DNA of 64,000 nucleotides from Dugong dugon (Eukaryota; Chordata; Mammalia; Sirenia; Dugongidae), in the NCBI GenBank assembly GCA_030035585.1, contig CM057466.1:60395233-60459232 (forward strand), given 5' to 3'. Below, piece by piece: positions 56,028 through 64,000 of this stretch. A model generated the notes under the pieces. That model made no database searches, was not told the DNA's origin, and was given only the letters and a program-made list of their open reading frames with translations. Position 1 is the stretch's first letter. The number at the start of each line of letters is the position of its first letter. The translations under genes and the position numbers were made by a program.

Positions 56028-59000
56028 ATGACAGCAATAAACTCACACTTATCAATAATTAGACTGAATGTAAGTGGCCTAAATTGCACACATAAAGAGA
56101 CCTGAAGTGACAGAATGGATAAAAAAAACAGGATCCATCAATATGCTGTCTACAAGAGACACACCTTAGAAACAAAGACATAAATTTATTTAAAATCAAA
56201 GGATGGAAAAAATATATATAAAGCAAACAACTACCAAAAAAGAGCAGGAGTAGCAATACTAACCTCAGATAAAATAGATTTTAAAACAAAATCCATGATA
56301 AAAGACAAAGAAGGACACTGAATAATGATTAAGGGGATGATCCATCATGAAGACATAACCATAATAAACATCTACGCACCCAATGACAGGGCTCCAAAAT
56401 ACATAAAACAAACTAACAGCACTGACAAGAAAAATTGACCATTCGACAATAATAGTCAGAGACTTCAACACACCACTCTCAGTAAAGGACAGAACATCTA
56501 GAAAGAAACTCAACAAAGATACAGAAGACCTAACAGGCACAAACTGCCAGTTTGACCTCATAGACATATATAGAACACTCCACCCTACAGCTACAAACTA
56601 CATATTCTTTTCCAATGCACATGAAACATTCTCCAGAGTAGACCACATCTTAGGCCACAGAGCAATCCTCAACAAGATACAAAACATTGAGACAGTACAA
56701 AGTATCTTCTCTGACCACAATGCCATCAAGGTAGATATTAACAACAGAAAGAGCAAGGAAAAAAATCAATTACATGGAAACTGAATAATACCCTGCTTAC
56801 AAACCACTGGGTAATAGAAGAAATCAGAGATGGAATCAAAAATTCCTAGAATCAAATGAGAATGAAAACACAACAAACCAAAACTTTGGAACACAGCAAA
56901 GGCAGTCCTCAGAGGAAAATTTATAGCAATAGATGCACACATCAAAAAAGAAGAAAAGGACAAAATCAAAACATTAACTACAGAACTCAAACAAATAGAA
57001 AGAGAACAGCAAAAAAAGCCCACAGCCACCAGAAGAAAGGAAATAATAACGATCAGAGCAGAAGTAAATGAAATAGAGCACAGAAAAACAATAGAAACAA
57101 TCAACAAAACCAAAAGTTGGTTGTTCGAAAGAATCAACAAAATCAACAAACCACTGGCCAGACTGACAAAAGAAAAACAGGAGAGGACACAAATAACCCA
57201 GATGAGAAATGAAATGGGGGACATTACAACAGACCCAACTGAAATAAAAAGGATCATAACAGAGTATTATGAAAAACTATACTCCAACAAATTTGAAAAC
57301 CTAGAAGAAATGGATGAATTTATAGAAATACATGGCCTACCCAAACTATCACAAATTGATACTGAAAATCTGAACAGACCCATGAAAAAAGAAGAAACTG
57401 AAAAGGTAATTTTTAAAAACTCCCAACAGAAAAAAAGCCCTGGCCCAGATGGCTTCACTGGAGAATTCTACCAAACATTCAGAGAAGAGCCTGTACCAGT
57501 ATACTACTCAAACTATTTCAGAACGTAGAAAAGGAAGCGACACTTCCAAATTCATTCTATGAAGCCAGCATAACCCTAATACAAAAACCAGGCAAAGACA
57601 CCACAAAAAAAGAAAATTACAGTCCAATGTCTCTCATATAGATGCAAAAATTCTCAACAAAATTCTAGCCAATAGAATTCAGCATCATATCAAAAAGTAA
57701 TACACCATGACCAAGTAGGATTCATACCAGGTATGCAAGGATGGTTCAACATTAGAAAATCAATCAACGTAATCCACCTCATAAATAAAAGCAAAGAATC
57801 ACATGATCATCTCAATTGACACAGAAAAGGCATTTGACAAAGTCCAACACCCATTCCTGATAAAAACTCTCAATCAAATAGGTATAGAAGGAAAATTTCT
57901 CAACATAATAAAGGGCATCTATGTGAAACCAACAGCTGACATCATTCTTAATGGAGAGAAAGTGAAAACATTCCCCTTGAAAACAAGAACAAGACAAGGA
58001 TTCCCTTTATCACCACTTCTATTTAACATTGTGCTGGAAGTTCTAGCTAGAGCAATAAGGCAAGAAAAAGAAATAAAGGGCATCCAAATTGGTAATGAAG
58101 AAGTTAAACTGTCCCTGTTTGCAGATGATATGATCCTATACATAGAAAACCCTAAAGACTCCATGAAAGAACTACTGGAACTAATAGAAAGATTCAGCAG
58201 AGTAACATGCTACAAGATAAACATACAACAATAAGTTGGATTCCTATACACCAATAAAGAAAATGATGAAAAGGAAATCAGGAAAACAATAACATTTATA
58301 ATAGACCCTAAAAAAATAAAATACTTAGGAATAAATCTAACCAGGGATGTAAAGGACCTACACAAAGAAAACTACAAAACACTACTGCAAGAAACCCAAC
58401 ATAAATGGAAAAACATACCATGCTCATGGATAGGTAGACTCAACGTTGTGAAAATGACAATTCTACCCAAAGCAATTTACAAATACAATGCAATCCCGAT
58501 CCAAATACCAACAACATTCTTTAAAGAGATGGAAAAACTAATCATTAACTTTATATGGAAAGGGAAGATGCCCCGGATAAGTAAAGCACTACTGAAGAAG
58601 AAGAATAAAGTAGGAGGACTCACACTACCTGACTTCAGAACCTACTATACAGCTACAGTAGTCAAAACAGCCTGGTACTGGTACAACGACAGATACATTG
58701 ACCAATGGAACAGAATTGAGAACCCAGATGTAAATCCATCCATCTACGGTCACCTGATCTTCAACAAGGGTTGAAAGTCCATCAAATGGGGAAAAGACAG
58801 TCTTTTTAACAAATGGTGCTGGCAAAACTGGATGTCCATCTGCAAAAAAATGAAACAGGACCCATACCTCACACCATATACAAAAACTAATTCAAAATAA
58901 TCAAAGACCTGAATATAAAGCCAGAAACTATAAAGTTCATAGAATAAAAAATATGACCAACGCTACAGGCCCTAATACACAGCATTAACAGGATACGAAC

Positions 59001-59837
59001 TATAACCATCAGCACACAAACCCCAGAAGCTAGATAAGCTAGATAACTGGGATCTTCTAAAAATCAAACACCTATGCTCTTCAAAAGACTTCACCAAAAG
59101 AGTAAAAAGAGAACCTACAGACGGGGAAAAAATTTTTAGACAGTACAAGTCAGACAAAGGTCTAATCTCCATAATCTACAAGAAAATCCAACACCTCTAC
59201 AACAAAAAGACAAAGAATCCTATTAAAAAAATGGGCAAAGGAAATGAACAGACACTTCACCAAAGAAGACATTCAAGAGGCCAACAGACACATGAGGAAA
59301 TGCTCACGATCACTAGCCATTAGAGAAATGCAAATTAAAACCACAATGAGATACCATGTCACCCCAGCATTACTGGCACGAATCAAAAACACTGGGAATA
59401 ACACATGTTGGAGGGGCTGCTGGGAGATCGGAACTCTTATGCACTGCTGGTGGGAATGCAAAATGATACAACCATTTTGGAAAATGATATGGCGCTTCCT
59501 CAGAAAGCTAGAACTAGACATACCATTCGATCCAGCAATCCCACTCCTAGGAATATATCCTAGAGAAATAAGAGTCGTCACTCGAATAGACATATGCACA
59601 CCTATGTTCATGGAAGCATTGTTCACAATAGCAAAATTATGGAAACATCCTAGACGTCCATCAATGGATGAATGGATAAACAAACTATGGTACATACACA
59701 CAATGGAGTACTATGCAACGAGAAAGAACAATGAATCTATGAAGCATCTCATAACATGGATGAAGGTGGAGGACTTTATGCTGAGTGAAGTAAGTCAATC
59801 ACAAAAGGACAAACATTGTATGAGACCTCTACTGTAA
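56028..59837 (+). pseudogene. L1 ORF2 (endonuclease and reverse transcriptase), frameshifted
   Basis: The likely start is the ATG at 56028. The N-terminal part is the AP-like endonuclease, which nicks target DNA; its conserved Ser-Asp-His is encoded at 56709-56717. The reverse transcriptase follows with 'SPGPDGFTGEFYQTF' (about 57437-57480), '[12 protein letters not shown]' (57809 onward) and the catalytic 'LFADDMILY' (about 58115-58141). The C-terminal cysteine-rich motif '[18 protein letters not shown]' (about 59405-59460) and the end near 59837 are present. The readable pieces lie in different frames (56028 in frame 3, 57121 in frame 1, 57803 and 58448 in frame 2, 59244 in frame 3), with internal stops, so it is dead. 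The domain order is otherwise complete. Confidence 0.95.
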
Positions 59838-61187
59838 AAACTCATGAAAAAGTTTACACACAAAAAGTAACAATCTTTGTTGGTTACAAGAGTTGGGAGG
59901 GGTGGGGGGAAATACCAAATAGACTATAGATAAGTGGTAACTTTGGTGAAGGGTAAGACAGTACACAATACCGGGGAAGCCAGCACAACTTGTACAAGGA
60001 AAGGTCATGGAAGCTCCATAGACCCTTCCAAACTCCCTGAGGGACTGAATTGCTGGGCGGAGGGCTGTGGGGACCATGGTCTTGGGGAACATCTAGCTCA
60101 ATTGACATAACACAGTTTATAAAGACAATGCTCTACATTCTACCTTGGTGAATAGCGTCTGGGGCCTTAAAAGCCTGTGAGCAGCCATCTAGGGCACTCC
60201 ACTGGTCTCGCCCCTTCGGGAGCAAGGGAGAATGGAGAGAACAAGATACAAGGAAAAGATTAGTCCAAAGGACTAATGGACCACGGCTACCACTGCCTTC
60301 ACCAGACTGAATCCAGTACAGCTAGATGGTGCCCACCTACCACCACTGACTGCTCTGACCAGGTTCACAACAGAAAGTTCTGGACGGAGCTGGAGAAGGA
60401 TGTAGAACAAAATCTTAACACATAAAAAAAAAGACCAGATTTACTTGCCTGACAGAGACTGGAGAAACCCCGAGAGTATGGCCTCCAGACACCCTTTTAG
60501 CGCAGTGGTGAAGTCACTCCCGAGGTTCACTATTCAGCCCGGGATTGGACAGCCCTATAAAACAAAATGGGACTAATGAGGCACAGCAGTCCAGGGACAA
60601 GCACTAGAAGGCAGGAGGGGACAGGAAAGCTGGTGACAGGGAATCCAAGGTTGAGTAAGGACAGTGTTGACATGTCATGAGGTTGTTAACCATTGTCATA
60701 GGGCAGTATGTGTGCTGTTTAATGAGAAACTGTTTTGTTCTGTAAATCATCACCTAAAAGTACAAAAAAACAAAAAGAATTATCTGTGTGAGATCAAATT
60801 GACAACAGCACCTCAAACGGTTTGATGGGAAGCCTAGGGGACAGTGAGTCGAAGATAATGGTGATGGAATAATTTAGAAAAGGATAGTGAGAATAGCAGC
60901 ACAACTGGAAGAACGTAATCGATGTCACTGAATTGTACATCTGGAAATTTTTGAAATAGTGTATCTTTGGCTATGCATATTTTCACCAAAAAAACAAAAG
61001 GTCCTCCAAGGTCTAGAAGGGAGAGTGTTGACATGTCGTGGGGTTGTTAACCAATGTCATAAAACAATATGTGTACTGACTGTTTACTGAGAAACTATTT
61101 GTTCTGTAAACCTTCACCTAAAGTACAATAAAAAAAATTTCTTTTAAAAGAATAAACCTAAAAAAAAAAAAAAAAAAAAAAAAACCT
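59838..61187 (+). other. L1 3' UTR with A-B-A' module structure and poly(A)
   Basis: After ORF2 comes about 1.3 kb of UTR. Module A (about 60664-60767, 'gtgttgacatgtcatgaggt') ends in an A-rich stretch. Module B (60779-61003) resembles the isolated L1 end at 9735-9975 and also ends A-rich ('caccaaaaaaacaaaag'). Module A' (about 61025-61127, 'gtgttgacatgtcgtggggt') repeats A and ends in AATAAA and a 24-bp or longer A run at 61160-61184. Confidence 0.85.
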
Positions 61188-61197
61188 ACCTATAGAC

Positions 61198-61657
61198 TGT
61201 TGCCATGTCTTTTTGTTTTTTCCCTGAAGGAAAAAAAAAGAGAGAAAATGTATGCATTAACACACTTATGCATTTTTCTTCCTGCCAGTCACTCTTTTCA
61301 ACTTCTTGGGGTTTTATGAGGGTGTGTGTACGTGTAGGTATTTTGTTTTCTGTTGGTTTTTTTTTTTTTTTTTGCTTGCTTGCTGTAAAGTTTTTATTAA
61401 CATCTATTAAATTCAAATAACTATTTTTACAGTATATATGTAGTGTAAAATAATGATTACAGACACATAGTCCGTCCTGAATTTAGCATTTAATTTTTGT
61501 TTTGTAATCACAATGGTCATAGTTATTTAGACTTAGATTCATGTTTAAAATAGTGCCTGTAATGTATGGGTTCCAAAGGAGGCCATGGATTGATTTCATA
61601 GGTTTCTTCTGAATAACCTAAAATGTCATGTAAGTTTTTATGTGTATGAATATAGCA
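61198..61657. other. unassigned sequence
   Basis: Contains a T run at about 61357-61372 and nothing else recognised. Confidence 0.35.
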
Positions 61658-61708
61658 TTACTATGGGTCAGAGTCAACTTGACAGCAGTGGGGTTTTTTT
61701 CTTTTGAT
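61658..61708 (+). mobile_element. AfroSINE 3' end fragment
   Basis: 'actatgggtcagagtcaact' then 'tgacagcagtggggtttttt'. 5'-truncated. Confidence 0.85.
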
Positions 61709-61719
61709 ACGTATACATG

Positions 61720-61740
61720 CTTTTTTTTTTTTTTTTTTTT
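61720..61740. repeat. poly(T) run
   Basis: About 20 consecutive T. Confidence 0.9.
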
Positions 61741-61812
61741 CCTGAGAAGGCCCATGGCTTCCAAGGAATCTCCTAGGGATTAAGAACAAATGAATTAATT
61801 GATCCATATTCA

Positions 61813-62338
61813 CTGTTATTGTTAGGGCCCTCAAGTCAGCTCTGACTCAGAGCAACCTTATATGTAACAATGAAACACTGCCTAGTCCTGTGCCATTTTC
61901 ATAATAGTAGGTATATTTGAGCCCATTGCTGCAGCCACTGTGTCAGTCCATCTCATTGAGGGTCTTCCTCTTTTTCACTGACCCTCTGCTTTACTAAACA
62001 AGGTGTCCTTCTCCAGGGCTTGGCCCCTCCTGAGAACATATCCAAAGTAAGTGAGACAAAACCTCACCATTCTCGCTTCTACAGAGCATTCTGGCTGTAC
62101 TTTCTCCAAGACAGATTTGTTCATCCTTCTGGCAGTCCATGATATAGTCAGTGTTTTTAGCCAACACCATAATTCAAAGGCATCAATTCTTCTTCTGTCT
62201 TCCTTTTTCATTCTCCAGCTTTTGCATTCCTATTAGGCATTTGAAAAGATCATCCTGGCTCAGGTGCACCTCAGTCATCAAAGTGACACTTTTACTTTTT
62301 AAGAGTTTATAGACTTTTGCAGCAGATTTTCCTTATTT
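61813..62338 (-). pseudogene. RTE LINE 3' end, C-terminal coding remnant
   Basis: Inverted tail 'tgttattgttagggccctca' at the left, 5'-truncated near 62338. The minus frame 61975-62211 contains 'FGYVLRRGQALEKDTLFSKA', homologous to 'FGHVIRRDQSLEKDIIPGKV' of the copy at 11754-11996, so it is the RTE C-terminus after the reverse-transcriptase domain. Stops and frame changes make it non-functional. Third RTE coding relic of the window. Confidence 0.9.
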
Positions 62339-62449
62339 GCTTACAGTCCTTTAATACCATAACTTCTCTGTTCTTTCTTTTTGGTTTATCTTTTCTGTTC
62401 TGGACGACTTCTGCAAGCAATCTTTTTCATGAACTCTTAATTGGTGATA

Positions 62450-62619
62450 AACCAAAAACAAACAAACTCATTGCTGTTGAGTCGATTCCGACTCATAGCA
62501 ATCCTATAGGACAGAGTAGAATTGCCCCATAGAGTTTCCAAGGAGCACCTGGTGGATTCAAACTGCCAACCTTTTGGTTAGCAGCCATAGCTCTTAACCA
62601 TTATGCCACCAGGATTTCC
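62450..62619 (-). mobile_element. AfroSINE, short subtype, perfect target duplication
   Basis: 'attgctgttgagtcgattcc' to 'tatgccaccaggatttc'. 'taattggtgata' flanks it at 62438-62449 and 62620-62631. Confidence 0.97.
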
Positions 62620-62631
62620 TAATTGGTGATA

Positions 62632-62916
62632 TACTTCCTAAATTCTTGCTTTTAACTTATTTATTTGTTTATTTTTGAGTATTTCTTTACTACTAACATG
62701 GATTCTGGATTAGCTTGATTATTTCCATTGTTGGTTACATATTTCCTCTGGCTGGATTTTTGTAATAATACATGGCATTTACCATGTACTTATTATGTGC
62801 CAGGCAACAGGCTAAGTACTCTTGCTAGGATTTTCTCACTTCATTCTCGTAACAATCTTATATGGTAGATACTACTTGCCTAAGACCATAACAATAAATT
62901 TGAACCTATGACCCGT
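62632..62916. other. unassigned; possible MIR or L2 remnant
   Basis: 'ttattatgtgccaggcaaca' and 'ctcgtaacaatcttatatgg' look like a MIR- or L2-type tail. Confidence 0.35.
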
Positions 62917-63130
62917 AGATCCCTGGGTGGCACAAACCAAATGATTTGCACTTGACTACCAACCAAACGGTTGGTGGTTCAAACTCAGAAGCACCTCAGA
63001 AGAAAGTCCTGGTGATCTGCTTCTGTAAAAATTCCAGCCAAGAAAACCCCATGGAGCTCTATTCTACTCTGTAACACGTGGGGTCACCATGAGTTGGAAT
63101 CCACTGGATGGTACTGGATTTTTTTGGTTT
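62917..63130 (+). mobile_element. AfroSINE, divergent subtype
   Basis: 'agatccctgggtggcacaaa', 'cctcagaagaaagtcctggt', 'ctctgtaacacgtggggtca' and 'gagttggaatccactggatg'. Confidence 0.93.
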
Positions 63131-64000
63131 AGTCTGACTACAGTCTTTAGCAGTGCTATGCTGATTCAAAGGACTATTTTTCTTTTTAGTCTTTGAATTT
63201 CTGTATCTTTGCTCAGTGAGACTTCAGGGTTCAACAAACTTTTACTCATTTCTTTCTTTTATAGCAAGCTTTTGCAACCTATATATTCTTTTTTTTTTTT
63301 TTTTTTAATGTTTTTATCATTTCTGACCTGTTCAGGTACACAAACTACTTAGATGCTGACTCTTCACTGACTGATTTCCATAGCTGTCATCTCTCTGATC
63401 ATTTTATTTCCTTTGTCCTTTTCTCTGCATTCTGAGTGATTTTTCTCAGGACAGTTCTCTAATGATTCCATTTTTTAATGTCATTTCTGTGCTTTGATTC
63501 TTCTACTATAGATTTGAGTTCTAGAATAATATTGTTTTTCCCCATTGTTTTTTTACTTGCCTGGGACAGTTCCCTTTCGATTTTTTTATCTTCTTTTGTT
63601 TCTTGTTTAGGAGATCCATTTATCCTTTCCATTTCTTAGGAGTGTGATGAAGTTCTATATTTTTCATTATATCTTATGGTGTAAAATTGACTTCCAATTA
63701 TGCTTTTTTACCTCTTCTATATCTCTTTTGTATGTTAGGTTCATTTTTCCTGTTTTCACTATATAATTTTTCTAGGTCTCAGTTTTCTGTTCTTATTTTA
63801 TATTTTCACCTTTGAATTGGGATAGGACCCTTTAGATATGGATTTACCACCAACACAGGCAAAGCAGAATCTCCTGAACTCTCATTCCACAGGATTTAAG
63901 CTGGAGGGTTGAAGTGTCACTTTAAACATTCCGTTTTTTGGGGGTTTTTTTTTGGAAAAAGTAAAGAAGGAGATAGAATCATGGAGCACTTTGTCTCACT
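63131..64000 (-). mobile_element. possible old L1 5' region, minus
   Basis: AT-rich text such as 'ctctgcattctgagtgattt', 'ttctcaggacagttctctaa' and 'tatagatttgagttctagaa' resembles the antisense ORF1/5' part of an old L1. It is weak. A T run lies at 63290-63306. Confidence 0.35.

Larger units (their letters stand above)
52933..61187 (+). mobile_element. near full-length L1 LINE, about 8.25 kb, inactive
   Basis: The boundaries are set by the 10-bp direct repeat 'acctatagac' at 52923-52932 and 61188-61197, directly before the 5' UTR and after the poly(A) tract. Inside are a long 5' UTR, an ORF1 relic, an ORF2 relic and an extended 3' UTR. A complete 5' end is unusual, since most L1 copies are truncated. 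The large size comes mainly from the 1.7-kb 5' UTR and 1.3-kb 3' UTR. Both ORFs are broken, so it cannot move by itself. Confidence 0.95.

Noticed and set aside
54780..57257. Long minus-strand hydrophobic frames (158 and 163 codons)
   Set aside because: They are antisense shadows of A-rich L1 ORF1 and ORF2, giving Phe/Leu/Ile/Ser-rich translations.
1467..63130. tRNA-like heads of AfroSINE and MIR copies as tRNA genes
   Set aside because: They keep A- and B-box-like words but lack a complete cloverleaf, discriminator and acceptor stem. They are SINE heads.
1..64000. CRISPR array, prokaryotic operon, or viral genome
   Set aside because: No regularly spaced repeats, no ribosome-binding-site-linked gene chains and no intact viral genes. 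Repeat content is clearly mammalian.

Overview
This window looks like intergenic or intronic nuclear DNA from an afrotherian mammal, most likely a paenungulate (elephant, hyrax or sirenian group, elephant favoured). The main reason is about 35 copies, on both strands, of a tRNA-derived SINE of the AfroSINE type. Its head reads like 'ccctggtggcgcagtggtt', it has a B box like 'ggttcgaatcc', and its tail reads like 'gagtcggaatcgactcgacg'. The window also holds several pieces of an RTE (BovB-like) LINE whose 3' end matches the SINE tail. MIR, L2, old L1, MaLR-like LTRs and hAT/Tigger-like DNA elements give the usual eutherian background. I found no host protein-coding gene, rRNA or functional tRNA. 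Long open frames are either transposon relics or unsupported.

Layout. 0-10 kb: MIRs, one Tigger-like DNA transposon, AfroSINEs (including a triple nest at 7.7-8.4 kb), an LTR-like repeat, an RTE end and an L1 3' end with a 14-bp target duplication. 10-17 kb: an RTE reverse-transcriptase relic inserted in the middle of a 188-bp palindromic DNA element (called P1 here), a second palindromic family (P2) and an L1MB/L1MA-type 3' end. 17-25 kb: low-repeat stretches that could be conserved non-coding DNA, MaLR-type LTRs and a possible old LTR-internal-LTR unit. 25-39 kb: mostly unique sequence with scattered SINEs, microsatellites and a CpG-bearing unique block at 32.9-33.5 kb that is the best enhancer-like candidate. 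39-46 kb: an antisense MaLR LTR split by a SINE, an L2, two more P1 copies, a possible processed pseudogene and LTR-like repeats. 46.7-52.9 kb: one old minus-strand L1, heavily interrupted by an RTE, SINEs and another L1 3' end. 52.93-61.19 kb: a nearly full-length plus-strand L1 of about 8.25 kb with 5' UTR, broken ORF1, broken ORF2, an unusual 3' UTR and a perfect 10-bp target duplication. 61-64 kb: RTE, AfroSINEs and probable old L1.

How the parts relate. The RTE and AfroSINE share a 3' tail, which fits the SINE being mobilised by RTE machinery. The L1s are a separate lineage. Insertion nesting gives a relative chronology: old L1, P1 and LTRs first, then RTE, then AfroSINEs and the 53-61 kb L1. 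The most novel-looking items are the P1 and P2 palindromic elements, the 50-bp direct repeat around the RTE inside P1, and the A-B-A' composite 3' end of the large L1. All calls are from reading the sequence; no database search was run.
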